Assembly: GCA_031655335.1 (NCBI GenBank)
Contig: CP134226.1
Location: forward strand, 1,984,001 to 2,048,000
DNA length: 64,000 nt
Origin: Thalassospiraceae bacterium LMO-SO8
GTDB lineage: Bacteria > Pseudomonadota > Alphaproteobacteria > Rhodospirillales > Casp-alpha2
Direction: 5' to 3'
Positions within the stretch are counted from its first letter, which is position 1. Each line of letters opens with the position of its first letter. Position numbers and translations under genes: made by a program. The notes under the pieces were generated by a model. It worked only from the letters and a program-made list of their open reading frames with translations, did no database searches and had not been told where the DNA came from. Below are positions 50,164-59,496 of this stretch, piece after piece.

Positions 50164-50694
50164 CTAATTTAGCGGACGCCACCTTGGAAAGCCTCTTGGA
50201 TTATTTTTCGGTTCCAAGAAAAACCCACCACCACGGCCGCGGTTGATTTGCTGCTTGATGCGTTCGAGTGCACTTTCCGCCGCCTTGTCCGCCGCCTCAT
50301 CGGTCGTTGCGGGGCGGCTGGGTGTCGATGGGGGATGCTTTTCGTCTTCCGGCGGTGGGGTGACCGGCGCGGTGTCGTCAATGTGGTCGGGGCCCGGGTC
50401 CTTGGCAATTTGCTGGGAAAATAATTGAACCGTCGGCCCCCGCGGATCGGTAACGCCATCCTGAACAAGAGCATTCGCTGCCTGGAATGCTTTCAGGCCA
50501 TCCATAAGTTCCGAATGGTAAATGCCAGATGGGCCCTGTGACGGGTTCAATCGGAAGTAGCCCAGGCGATTGAGAATCGTTTCAATTTTCGCGACATCTT
50601 CGGGCCGGTTGACTTCGTCAGGTCCGACAGGCGCGGACAGGCGGGGCAAATCGGAATCGGAAAACTGGAAAGGGCTAAAGGGTGTGGTGGGCAT
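50164..50694 (-). CDS. Peptidoglycan-binding-domain-like protein with a Pro/Thr-rich linker
   Basis: 176 aa from ATG 50694. Residues ~25-95 look like a PG_binding_1 domain (VAKIETILNRLGYFR, GIYHSELMDGLKAFQAANALVQDG, TVQLFSQQI). A Pro/Thr/acidic linker follows, then a basic Gly/Arg C-terminus (INRGRGGGFFLEPKNNPRGFPRWR). No signal peptide is visible, so it may be cytoplasmic or exported by another route. Lower GC, and AT-rich DNA upstream (50700-50780), unlike its neighbours. Probably cotranscribed with the DUF2927-like gene. Confidence 0.72.
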   Translation of the reverse strand: MPTTPFSPFQFSDSDLPRLSAPVGPDEVNRPEDVAKIETILNRLGYFRLNPSQGPSGIYHSELMDGLKAFQAANALVQDGVTDPRGPTVQLFSQQIAKDPGPDHIDDTAPVTPPPEDEKHPPSTPSRPATTDEAADKAAESALERIKQQINRGRGGGFFLEPKNNPRGFPRWRPLN

Positions 50695-50849
50695 GGGGCT
50701 TCGCACGAGCAAAAATTAAAAGAGGAATAATATCCTATTTCGCTTTTTGCGTCAAGAACAAAACAAGAAAATATGAATGATGTGTCACGGACGAGGACGC
50801 GCTGACTATGCGTCAGCTCCGTGTTCCTGTGTTTCCAGTTGGGAGCGCC

Positions 50850-53066
50850 CTACATGAACGAGTAAGGGTCCACATCGATCTGGACGCGGACCTTCTTGGG
50901 AATCTGCGCGCGGGCGATCCAGGCCCGCACCAGGGGTTGTACCGCCGTGCCGCGCCCGGCCTTGAGAAGCAGGCGGCGGCGATGGCGGCCCCGGATCATG
51001 GCGAGCGGCGCCGGGGCCGGGCCGAGAACCTGGATATCCGCCCCCTTGGGCGCCGCGCGGCCGAGGGCGCGGGCCCCGGCGTCGACGGCGGCCTCGTCCG
51101 TGCCCGACACGATCACGCCGACCAGGCGTCCGTAGGGCGGCATATGGGCTTCCTCGCGGCCCTTGGCCTCGGCGGCCAGAAAAGCCGCGCGGTCGCCCTT
51201 CAGAATGGCGTCCATCACCGGATGCTCGGGCATGAAGGTCTGGATCAGCACGCGGCCGGGGTGTTCCGCCCGCCCGGCCCGCCCGGCGACCTGATAGAGC
51301 AGCTGATAGGTGCGCTCCGCCGCCCGCAGGTCGCCGCCGGACAAGCCCAAGTCCGCGTCGATCACGCCGACCAGGGTCAGCAGCGGGAAATGATAGCCCT
51401 TGGCGACGATCTGGGTGCCGATGATGAGGTCGACCTCATGGGCCTCGATGCGGTGGACGAAGTCGCGGGCCGTGCGCTGATTGTACAGGTTGTCCGACGT
51501 CGCCATGGCGATGCGGGCGTCGGGGTAGAGGGCGCGGACCTCTTCCTCCAGGCGCTCGACCCCCGGCCCGCAGGGCACCAGCGAATCCTCCGTCCCGCAT
51601 TCGGGGCAGGCGGGGGGCGGGGCCATCTGATAGCCGCAGTGGTGGCATTGCAGGCGCTGCAGCAGCCGGTGTTCGACCAGCCAAGCCGTGCACTGCGGGC
51701 ATTGCAGGCGGTGGCCGCAGGTCCGGCAGAGCGTCAGCGGCGCATAGCCCCGGCGGTTGAGGAACAGGAGGGCCTGCTCGCCGCGCGCCAAGGTCGCCGT
51801 GATGGCTTCCCTCAGCGGCGGGGACAGCCACTGGCCGCGCTGCGGCGGCGTCTTGGTCATGTTGATCAGCTCGATATCCGGCAGGTCCGCGCCGCCGTGG
51901 CGGGCCGGCAGGTGGAGATGGGCATAGCGGCCCCGGTCCACGTTGGCCTGGGTTTCCAGCGACGGCGTGGCCGACACCAGCACCACGGGAATGCGGCCCA
52001 TCTGGGCCCGCACCACGGCCATGTCGCGGGCGTTGTAGACGACGCCTTCCTCCTGCTTGAAGGAGCCGTCGTGTTCCTCGTCGATGATGATCAATCCCAA
52101 GTCCCGGAACGGCAGGAACAGGGCCGAGCGCGCACCGACCACCACGTCCGCCTGGCCGAGCGCCACATGGCGCCAGGTCTCCCGCCGCTGGGCCTGGGTC
52201 ACTTCCGAATGCCACAGGGCGGGCTCGCTGCCGAACCGTGCCTCGAAGCGTTCCAGCCATTGCGCCGACAGCGCGATTTCCGGCAGCAGCACCAGGACCT
52301 GGCGGCCGCGCGCGACGGCTTCGGCCACGGCCTGCAGATAGACCTCGGTCTTGCCCGATCCCGGCACGCCCTCCAGAACCTGGACGGAGAACCCGTCGTG
52401 CACGGCGGCGCTCAGCGCGTCGGCCGCCGCCGCCTGCTCGGCCGACAGATCCGGGCCGGGGCGGTCCAGGTCCGGCGGCGGGGGCGGGGGAAAGGCCGGC
52501 AGGTCGCAGGCGGTCAAGCCGCCGACCTTGGCCAGGCCCGCCACCACGCCCGGCGTGACGCCGGCGGCGCGGGCCAGTTCCGCCGCCTGGCGCGGCGGCC
52601 CGTCGCCGGCGGCGGCGAGGACGCGGTCGCGGGCAGGGGTCATCTTGAGGTTCGGCAGGGGATCGGCGGGGCGGTAGGCCGTCAGGGCCTTGGGCGGCTC
52701 CAGCGCCTCGGGCACGCTCAGCGCCATGCGCAGGACCGCCCCCGGCGGGTTCAGGGTGTAGTCGGCGACCCAGTCGACGAAGGCCCTGGCCTCCGCCGTC
52801 ATGGGGGGTGCGTCGAGCAATCCCGCGACCTCCTTCATCTTGGCGTCGGGCACGTCGCCCGTGCCGGGGCCCCAGACCACGCCGGCCATGCGGCGCGGGC
52901 CCAGGGGGACGCGCACGAAATCCCCCGCCGCCAGGGTCAGGTCCGCCGGCACCCGGTAGTCATAGGCGTCCGTCAGCGGCAGCGGCAGGCGCACGGCGAC
53001 CCGCGTCCCCGGCGGGAAGGGCGTCGGGTCGCTGCGGGGGGCGTCGTCGCGGGGGGCGTCAGTCAT
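50850..53066 (-). CDS. priA: Primosomal protein N' (PriA helicase)
   Basis: 738 aa. Walker [18 protein letters not shown] in [24 protein letters not shown], and the zinc-binding cysteine block [13 protein letters not shown] ... CHHCGY ... CPECG between helicase lobes. N-terminal DNA-binding domain ~1-110. Restarts collapsed replication forks. Divergent from the DUF484 gene. Confidence 0.97.
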   Translation of the reverse strand: MTDAPRDDAPRSDPTPFPPGTRVAVRLPLPLTDAYDYRVPADLTLAAGDFVRVPLGPRRMAGVVWGPGTGDVPDAKMKEVAGLLDAPPMTAEARAFVDWVADYTLNPPGAVLRMALSVPEALEPPKALTAYRPADPLPNLKMTPARDRVLAAAGDGPPRQAAELARAAGVTPGVVAGLAKVGGLTACDLPAFPPPPPPDLDRPGPDLSAEQAAAADALSAAVHDGFSVQVLEGVPGSGKTEVYLQAVAEAVARGRQVLVLLPEIALSAQWLERFEARFGSEPALWHSEVTQAQRRETWRHVALGQADVVVGARSALFLPFRDLGLIIIDEEHDGSFKQEEGVVYNARDMAVVRAQMGRIPVVLVSATPSLETQANVDRGRYAHLHLPARHGGADLPDIELINMTKTPPQRGQWLSPPLREAITATLARGEQALLFLNRRGYAPLTLCRTCGHRLQCPQCTAWLVEHRLLQRLQCHHCGYQMAPPPACPECGTEDSLVPCGPGVERLEEEVRALYPDARIAMATSDNLYNQRTARDFVHRIEAHEVDLIIGTQIVAKGYHFPLLTLVGVIDADLGLSGGDLRAAERTYQLLYQVAGRAGRAEHPGRVLIQTFMPEHPVMDAILKGDRAAFLAAEAKGREEAHMPPYGRLVGVIVSGTDEAAVDAGARALGRAAPKGADIQVLGPAPAPLAMIRGRHRRRLLLKAGRGTAVQPLVRAWIARAQIPKKVRVQIDVDPYSFM

Positions 53067-53176
53067 GTCGGCGTTCGGACTTCCTGGGGCGGCCTATGGG
53101 TGAGGGGTTCAAGGCATTATAATAGGGATCATAGGGGCGCGCTTTCACCGCGCGTGAGCACGAAAGGACCCAAGGG

Positions 53177-53926
53177 ATGCCCCAAGGCAAGGACGACGTC
53201 GCCGCCGAGACCCTGGAAACGGCGGATATCCGCCTGTCGGAAGACGACGTGGCGGAATTCCTGGTGGCCAATCCGGACTTCTTCCGCGAACGCCTGGAAG
53301 TGCTGTCCTTCATGAACATGCCGGGCCGATTCGCCCAGGAAGGCCCCCAGGAAGGGGCCCAGGTGGTGGATTTCCAGCAGGCCCTGCTGAACCAGCAGAA
53401 AGAGGCGGTCGAGGAACTGCGCGAATGCGTGCGCGACGTGATCGAGACCTCGCGCTCCAACATGTCGGTGCAGCAGCGCACCCACGCGGCGGTGCTCGCC
53501 CTTCTGGGCGCCCGCGATTTCGAAGCCCTGATCCGCGTCGTCAACGACGATCTGGCCCGGCTTCTGGACGTGGACATCGTCTGTGTCGGCTACGAGCCGT
53601 CGGACAATCCCCTGTCCTGGCTGGTCTCGCCGGAAATCACCGACCTGAAGCCGGGGCTGGTCGATGCCCTGCTGGGATCGGGCGGTCAGGCCAAGCTGTA
53701 CCGCGACATCGCCGACGACGGCTCCGTGTTCGGCGCCGCCGCCGGTCTGGTGCAGTCGGCCGCCGTGGCGCGTCTGCGCCCGGGTCCGCGCACGCCCGTG
53801 GGCCTGATGGCGCTGGGCTCGCGCTCCGATTCGTTCTTCCAGCCGGGCCAGGGCACGGAACTGGTGGTGTTCCTCGCCCGTGTGCTGGAAAACTGCATCG
53901 AGCGCATGCAGGAACCCTCGATGTGA
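53177..53926 (+). CDS. DUF484-family GAF-like protein
   Basis: 249 aa. N-terminal VAEFLVANPDFFRERLEVLSFMNMPG with a helical coiled region, then a GAF-like domain (LRECVRDVIETSRSNMSVQQ, VGLMALGSRSDSFFQPGQGTELVVFLARVLENCIERM), which define DUF484. In many proteobacteria it sits directly upstream of xerC, as here; biochemical role unknown. Its stop overlaps the xerC GTG start. Confidence 0.92.
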   Translation: MPQGKDDVAAETLETADIRLSEDDVAEFLVANPDFFRERLEVLSFMNMPGRFAQEGPQEGAQVVDFQQALLNQQKEAVEELRECVRDVIETSRSNMSVQQRTHAAVLALLGARDFEALIRVVNDDLARLLDVDIVCVGYEPSDNPLSWLVSPEITDLKPGLVDALLGSGGQAKLYRDIADDGSVFGAAAGLVQSAAVARLRPGPRTPVGLMALGSRSDSFFQPGQGTELVVFLARVLENCIERMQEPSM

Positions 53927-54885
53927 CCCTGGCGCCGGAGCTGACCTGCGATCCCGCTCTGGCGGCCGCGGCGTCGCGGTGGCGGGACTGGCTGGCTCAC
54001 GAAAAGCGTTATTCCAAGCACACCCTTGCGGGATATCAGCACGACCTTGCCGCATTTCTGCGCTTCATGGCGGACCACCTGGGCGGGCCGCCGGGGCTTG
54101 CGGAGATCGAGGGCCTGAAGCCGCTCGACTTCCGGGCCTGGCTGGCGGACCTCAACCGCCGGGGCCTGTCGCGCACCTCCATCGCCCGGGCGCTGTCCTG
54201 CCTGCGTGGCTTCTTCCGCTTTCTGGAAAAACAGGGGGTGGTGCGCAATTCGGCGATCGGCGCCCTGCGCACACCCAAGGTGCCCAAGTCCGTGCCCAAG
54301 GCGCTCAGCATCGAGGAAGCTTTCGACCTGATTTTGTCGGCCCCGGATATGGCCGACGACGCCTGGATCGGCCTGCGCGACCGCGCCTTGCTGACGCTGC
54401 TTTACGGTTGTGGGCTGCGCATCGGCGAGGCGCTCGACCTCAACCGCGACCAGGCGCCGGGCCGGTACGGCAATCCGGCCGACACCCTGATGGTGCGCGG
54501 CAAGGGCAACAAGGACCGCCTGGTTCCCGTCCTGCCTGCGGTGCGGCAGGCGATCGACGCCTATCTGGATATCTGCCCCGTTGCCGGCGGCGGCGACACG
54601 CCGCTGTTCCTGGGCGCGCGGGGCGGGCGGCTCGCCGCTGGGGTCGCCCAGGCCCGGGTGCGGAATCTGCGCGCCCTTCTGGGCCTGCCTGACACGGCGA
54701 CGCCCCATGCGCTGCGTCATTCCTACGCCACGCACCTATTGGCCGGCGGCGGCGACCTGCGCACCATTCAGGAACTGCTGGGCCATGCGTCCCTGTCGAC
54801 CACCCAGCGCTACACGGACGTCGACATGGCGCGGCTCAACGCCGTCTACGAGGACGCCCACCCCAGGGCCCGCAAAAAGGTCTAA
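53923..54885 (+). CDS. xerC: Tyrosine recombinase XerC
   Basis: 320 aa from GTG 53923, fixed by the GTGA overlap with DUF484; a longer frame inside DUF484 is not family-like. SAM-like N-terminal domain (WRDWLAHEKRYSKHTLAGYQHDL) and catalytic domain with Arg in YGCGLRIGEAL, Lys in VRGKGNKDR, HALRHSYATHLL, LLGHASLSTTQRY (catalytic Tyr). Resolves chromosome dimers at dif with XerD. Its TAA overlaps the stop of the convergent MFS gene. Confidence 0.96.
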   Translation: MTLAPELTCDPALAAAASRWRDWLAHEKRYSKHTLAGYQHDLAAFLRFMADHLGGPPGLAEIEGLKPLDFRAWLADLNRRGLSRTSIARALSCLRGFFRFLEKQGVVRNSAIGALRTPKVPKSVPKALSIEEAFDLILSAPDMADDAWIGLRDRALLTLLYGCGLRIGEALDLNRDQAPGRYGNPADTLMVRGKGNKDRLVPVLPAVRQAIDAYLDICPVAGGGDTPLFLGARGGRLAAGVAQARVRNLRALLGLPDTATPHALRHSYATHLLAGGGDLRTIQELLGHASLSTTQRYTDVDMARLNAVYEDAHPRARKKV

Positions 54886-56102
54886 GCCGCACGCGGCGTG
54901 CCCGCGAGGATTCTGACCGCCGCGGCACCCAGGAACGTCACGCCCCCCATGACCATGAATGCCATGCCCCAGCCGGTGGTGCTTTCCGTGCCCGCCGCCC
55001 CCAGCACCGCGCCGACCAGCACGGGTCCGGCAAAGCCGCAGGTCCAGCCGACCAGGTTGTAGACGGCCAGGGTCGCCCCCCGGCGGCCGTCCTCGGCCGC
55101 CCCCACCACTCCGGCGGTGAGCGAGGCGGAATCCGCCTGCACCAGCAGGGCATAGAGGATGACCAGTACCACCACGGCTTCGTAGGGCAGGGCGCCCAGG
55201 AAGCCGATCACGCAGGCCAGGCTTGCCGTCAGGCATTGCACGGCGGCGATGAAGCGGGGCCGGTCGAGGCGCTGGGCCAGCTCGTTCCCGGCGATGGAAG
55301 AAATCATGGCGGCCAGGGCCGTGAACATGGCGATGCGCGACGGTTCGGCCAGCCAACCGACCATGGGCTCGGCCTGCCGGGTCAGGGAAAACGCCAGGAA
55401 GGCGACCAGCCAGGCGCGGAAGGCCAACAATTCATAAGTATGGGCGGCGTAGCCGAGGACATAGCCCATGGCCGGGCGGTTGCGCAGCACGGGCCGGAAA
55501 TCAAGCAGGCGCGTCGGCTCCGGCGCCTGCGTGGGGGCCAGGGGCGTCAGACAGACCAGGACCAGGACGAAGGCGGCCAGCGCCCCCGCGCCGCCGGCCA
55601 GGAACGCGGCCTGCCAGCCGAGCGCCTCGCCCAGCACGCCCGCCAGCAGATAGCTGACTGCCGTGCCCAATGACCAGCTCGAGGTATAGAAGGCGATGGC
55701 GCGGCCTTCGTTGCCGCCGGGATAGCGGTCGACCAGCACCCGTAGTCCCGGCATGTAGGTTGCGGCGAAGCCGAAGCCGGACAGCGCGCGGAGCAGCAGG
55801 GCGGACCAGAACCCTTCGGCCAGGAAGGCGAAACCCGCCGCCGCCAGGGCGATGAACAGGCATCCCGCCATGTAGAGCCGGCGCGCATCGACCCGGTCGG
55901 TCAGGGCCATGATGACCGGCACGGCCAGCACGTAGCCCGCATGATAGATGCCGAGCACCCAGCCCTGTTCGACCTTGGTCAAAAGCCATTCCGTCTCGAA
56001 CGTGCGGATCAGGGTCGCGAACACGAAGACGTCGACCAGGGTCGCGACCTGGGCCAGGCACATGAGAACGGTGATCAGGACGGGACCGGGCGTGCGGAAC
56101 AT
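54882..56102 (-). CDS. MFS transporter
   Basis: 406 aa, twelve hydrophobic helices. The cytoplasmic loop GYVLAVPVIMALTDRVDARRLYM after TM2/3 carries the MFS D-R motif, and FGFAATYMPGLRVLVDRYPGGNEG matches the family's motif region of TM4-5. Substrate unknown. Gene lies between convergent xerC and the EamA gene. Confidence 0.9.
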   Translation of the reverse strand: MFRTPGPVLITVLMCLAQVATLVDVFVFATLIRTFETEWLLTKVEQGWVLGIYHAGYVLAVPVIMALTDRVDARRLYMAGCLFIALAAAGFAFLAEGFWSALLLRALSGFGFAATYMPGLRVLVDRYPGGNEGRAIAFYTSSWSLGTAVSYLLAGVLGEALGWQAAFLAGGAGALAAFVLVLVCLTPLAPTQAPEPTRLLDFRPVLRNRPAMGYVLGYAAHTYELLAFRAWLVAFLAFSLTRQAEPMVGWLAEPSRIAMFTALAAMISSIAGNELAQRLDRPRFIAAVQCLTASLACVIGFLGALPYEAVVVLVILYALLVQADSASLTAGVVGAAEDGRRGATLAVYNLVGWTCGFAGPVLVGAVLGAAGTESTTGWGMAFMVMGGVTFLGAAAVRILAGTPRAA

Positions 56103-56152
56103 GCCGAAAGACTACCTTGATCTGAGCGCGCCGTCGCGCCCTCAGGATGGTC

Positions 56153-56989
56153 CTAGATCTGCAGGCTGATGACCCCGCCCGCGATGATGACCGCGGCTGT
56201 AAGGCGCAGAACCAGGCGGCCTTCCTTCAGGACGAAGCCCGCCAGCAGGGCGCCGAACAGGACGCTGGTTTCGCGCACGGCGGAAACGGGCGCCATGGGC
56301 GTGACGCTCATGGCCCAGATGACGATCCAATAGGCGCTCATGGACATGGCGGCGCCGGTCAGGCCCGGCCGCCAGTATTCCTTGGCGGTGGCCAGAAACT
56401 GCCGCCCGCGCCGCAGCAACACGAGCGGGGTGAACAGGCAGGCGTCGGTCACGAACATCCACAAGGCGTAGGCATGGGCGCTGCCGGCAAGCCGCCCGCC
56501 GATCCCATCGACGACCGTGTAGGACGCGATGAACACCGCCGTGCCCACGGCGAAGGCCAGGCCCAATAACGGAAGGTCGCGCCAGCCGTTGGCGAAGGTC
56601 AGGCCGGAAATGGCGATGGCGATGGCGATGATGGCGGCCAATTGCGCCGGACTCAGGCTTTCCCCGGCGAACATATAGGCGCCGAGCGCCACCAGGGCCG
56701 GCGCCATGCCGCGGGCGATGGGATAAACCACGCCCATGTCGCCGTGGACATAGGCGCGCACCAGGAACAGCTTGTAGCCGGCATGAAGGACGGCGGAGGC
56801 GATGATGTAAGGCCAGGCCTCCCAGTTGGGAAACGGAAAAAGCAGGAGCAGCGGCAGGGCGAGCAGGCCGTGCCCGGCGTCGATCACGCCCATCATCACC
56901 AGCTTGTCGCCGCGCATCTTGACCAGCAGGTTCCAGCCGGCGTGCAGCGCGGCGGCCAGAAGCACCAGCGCCAGAATCCAATTTTCCAT
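56153..56989 (-). CDS. EamA/DMT-family transporter
   Basis: 278 aa, about ten hydrophobic helices in two EamA halves (LALVLLAAALHAGWNLLVKMRGD, then VVYPIARGMAPALVALGAYMFAGE, and MAPVSAVRETSVLFGALLAGFVLKEG). Metabolite exporter family; substrate unknown. Divergent from a LysR gene across an AT-rich region with a dyad, so LysR control is likely. Confidence 0.88.
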   Translation of the reverse strand: MENWILALVLLAAALHAGWNLLVKMRGDKLVMMGVIDAGHGLLALPLLLLFPFPNWEAWPYIIASAVLHAGYKLFLVRAYVHGDMGVVYPIARGMAPALVALGAYMFAGESLSPAQLAAIIAIAIAISGLTFANGWRDLPLLGLAFAVGTAVFIASYTVVDGIGGRLAGSAHAYALWMFVTDACLFTPLVLLRRGRQFLATAKEYWRPGLTGAAMSMSAYWIVIWAMSVTPMAPVSAVRETSVLFGALLAGFVLKEGRLVLRLTAAVIIAGGVISLQI

Positions 56990-57044
56990 GTTTCGATTGC
57001 CTTTGGGCGACGCCGGATCGAGGGCGACCGGCGCGTAAAGAAAA

Positions 57045-57068
57045 TTATGTTCAGGCTCGGAAACATAA
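57045..57068. promoter_or_regulatory. Dyad in the EamA / LysR divergent promoter region
   Basis: TTATGTT - 10 nt - AACATAA, seven perfect pairs, in an AT-rich 141-bp gap between divergent genes. A LysR regulator usually binds such a site to control itself and the divergent target. Confidence 0.5.
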
Positions 57069-57130
57069 CTTATTGTTTTCCAATGATTTAATGATAAGAA
57101 TTAACCAAACATGTTAGTTTTATTTGTATT

Positions 57131-58024
57131 ATGAACAAACTGCCTCCCCTGACCGCCCTGCGGGTGTTCGAGACCGTCGTGCGCAGCGGCAGCCTGACCG
57201 CGGCGGCGGCGGAGCTGTCCGTCACCCATAGCGCGGTGAGCCACCAGATTCGCCGGCTCGAAGACGACCTCGGCGTCGCCCTGCTGACCCGGCGCGGACG
57301 GGGCGTGACGCCGACGGCGGCGGGCGAACGCCTGGCGCGCGGCCTGGGTGAGGGGTTCCGCGAGATTGCCCGTGCGGTCGACACGGTGCGCCCGAGTGGC
57401 GCGAGCCATGAAATCACCGTGTCCTGCCTGGGCACCTTCCTGCTGCATTGGCTGATCCCCCGCATCTATCTGTTCAAGGCCGCCTGGCCGGGGGTGCAGT
57501 TGAAACTGGTCGAGGACGTGGGGCCGCTCGATGCCCCGGCGGTGCCCTATGACGTCGCGGTCCGGGTCGGCCGCGCCCCCTGGCCCAAGAACATCGACGT
57601 CACCGTGCTGGAACGGGAAACCGTGGGTCCCGTGCTGTCCCGTGGGCTTGCCGACAGTCTTGCCATCGGTGCGTCCCTGGACCTGCGCGACGCCCCCCTG
57701 GTGCACACCCGGACCCGGCCGGAAGCCTGGCAGGACTGGGCGGACGCTGCCGGCGCCGTGCTGCCCGACGGCGGCTCGGTCACCTGGTTCGATCACTACT
57801 ACTTTCTGTTGGAAGGGGTGCGCGGCGGATTGGGCCTGGGCGTGGTGCCGGAACAGCTGATCCGCGGCGAACTGGCGCAGGGCCATATCGTGGCCCCCTT
57901 CGGGTTCCTGCCGTCCGGCAACGACTATGTCATGGCCACGGCGGCGGACGCGGCGGATCCCGCCGTGCTCGCCTTCAAGTCCTGGCTGTTGACGGAATTC
58001 CGGGTCGGCGGGGTGGCGCCCTGA
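57131..58024 (+). CDS. LysR-family regulator (GcvA-like)
   Basis: 297 aa. HTH ALRVFETVVRSGSLTAAAAELSVTHSAVSHQIRRLEDDLGVALLTRRGRG, the GcvA-like form with VTHSAVSHQI. The effector-binding domain includes LLHWLIPRIYLF and GLGLGVVPEQLI. Regulates probably the divergent EamA exporter. Ends convergent with lpdA 1 bp apart. Confidence 0.92.
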   Translation: MNKLPPLTALRVFETVVRSGSLTAAAAELSVTHSAVSHQIRRLEDDLGVALLTRRGRGVTPTAAGERLARGLGEGFREIARAVDTVRPSGASHEITVSCLGTFLLHWLIPRIYLFKAAWPGVQLKLVEDVGPLDAPAVPYDVAVRVGRAPWPKNIDVTVLERETVGPVLSRGLADSLAIGASLDLRDAPLVHTRTRPEAWQDWADAAGAVLPDGGSVTWFDHYYFLLEGVRGGLGLGVVPEQLIRGELAQGHIVAPFGFLPSGNDYVMATAADAADPAVLAFKSWLLTEFRVGGVAP

Positions 58025-58025
58025 T

Positions 58026-59438
58026 CTAGATGTGGATCGCGCGCCCGGCGACGCCGAGTGCCGCTTCCTTGACCGATTCCGGCAGGCCCGGATGGCCGTG
58101 GCAGATGCGCGCGATGTCCTCGGCCGAACCGCCGAATTCCATCACGTTGACGACCTCTTGGATCAGGTCGCCGGCCTGGGGGCCGATGATGTGGCAGCCG
58201 AGAATCCTGTCCGTCGCCGCATCGGCCAGAATCTTCACGAAGCCGTCCGTGTCGTCGTTGCAGCGCGCGCGGGAGTTGGCGGTGAAGGGGAATTTCCCCT
58301 TGTTGTAGGCGATGCCCGCTTCCTTCAACTGTTCCTCGGTCTTGCCGACGGCGGCGATTTCCGGATGGGTGTAGACGATGCCCGGGATGGCGCCATAATC
58401 GATATGTCCGGTCTGCCCGGCCATGATCTCGGCGCAGACGACGCCTTCGTCCTCGGCCTTATGGGCCAGCATGGCGCCGCCGATCACGTCGCCGATGGCA
58501 TAGATGCCTTCCACGTTGGTCTGATAGTCGGCATCGACGGGAATGAACCCGCGGTCCCCGACCTCGACCCCGGCTTCCTTCAGGCCCAGGCCTTCGGTGA
58601 ACGGCCGGCGGCCGATGGCGACCAGCACCACGTCGACTTTAAGCGTTTCCGCCTTGCCGCCATCGCGCGGCTCCATGGTCAGGGTCACGCCGCCCGACGC
58701 GGCCTTGGCGCCCGTCACCTTGGTCTTCATCTTGAAGGTCAGGCCCTGCTTGCTCAGGATGCGCTGCGCATGCTTGGACACCTCGCCGTCCATGCCGGGC
58801 AGGGCGACGTCGAGGAATTCGACCACCGTGACGTCGGCACCCAGCCGCCGCCACACGCTGCCGAGCTCAAGCCCGATGACCCCGGCGCCGATCACGGCCA
58901 TGGTCTTCGGCACCTTGGGCAGCGCCAGCGCGCCCGTGCTTGAGACGATCTGTTTCTCGTCGATGGTGACGCCGGGCAGGGGCGTGACCTCGGAGCCGGT
59001 CGCGATCAGGATGTTGGCGGTCTCAAGCACCTGCGCCTTGGCCTTGCCCTCAAGCGGCTTTACCGACACCTTGCCGACGGCGTCGATCTTGCCCCAGCCC
59101 TTGATGTAGTCGACCTTGTTCTTCTTCATCAGCATCTCGATGCCGCCGGTCAGGCCCTCGACCACCTTGTCCTTGCGCGCCAGCATGGTCTTCAGATTGA
59201 CCTTCAGGCCCGAAACGTCGATTCCGTGGTGGGCGAATTCCTTGTCCGCCATCTCAAAGTGGTGGGACGACTGCAACATCGCCTTCGACGGGATACAGCC
59301 CACGTTCAGGCAGGTCCCGCCCAGGGCGCCGCGTCCTTCGACGACGGCCGTCTTCATGCCCAGCTGGGCCGCGCGGATGGCGGCGACATAGCCGGCGGGC
59401 CCGCCGCCGATGACCACCAGGTCGTAAGCGTCACTCAT
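58026..59438 (-). CDS. lpdA: Dihydrolipoyl dehydrogenase
   Basis: 470 aa. FAD motif VIGGGPAGYVAAIRAAQLG, active disulphide GGTCLNVGCIPSK, NAD motif VIGAGVIGLELGSVW and the C-terminal catalytic His-Glu region CHGHPGLPESVKEA. E3 of the 2-oxoglutarate dehydrogenase complex, and perhaps of pyruvate dehydrogenase too. Third gene of sucA-sucB-lpdA. Confidence 0.97.
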   Translation of the reverse strand: MSDAYDLVVIGGGPAGYVAAIRAAQLGMKTAVVEGRGALGGTCLNVGCIPSKAMLQSSHHFEMADKEFAHHGIDVSGLKVNLKTMLARKDKVVEGLTGGIEMLMKKNKVDYIKGWGKIDAVGKVSVKPLEGKAKAQVLETANILIATGSEVTPLPGVTIDEKQIVSSTGALALPKVPKTMAVIGAGVIGLELGSVWRRLGADVTVVEFLDVALPGMDGEVSKHAQRILSKQGLTFKMKTKVTGAKAASGGVTLTMEPRDGGKAETLKVDVVLVAIGRRPFTEGLGLKEAGVEVGDRGFIPVDADYQTNVEGIYAIGDVIGGAMLAHKAEDEGVVCAEIMAGQTGHIDYGAIPGIVYTHPEIAAVGKTEEQLKEAGIAYNKGKFPFTANSRARCNDDTDGFVKILADAATDRILGCHIIGPQAGDLIQEVVNVMEFGGSAEDIARICHGHPGLPESVKEAALGVAGRAIHI

Positions 59439-59496
59439 GATCTGATCGCTCCTGATCGTGTTTCGGGAGTCTCGTTGGTTAATGTAGCCCGCTGCG

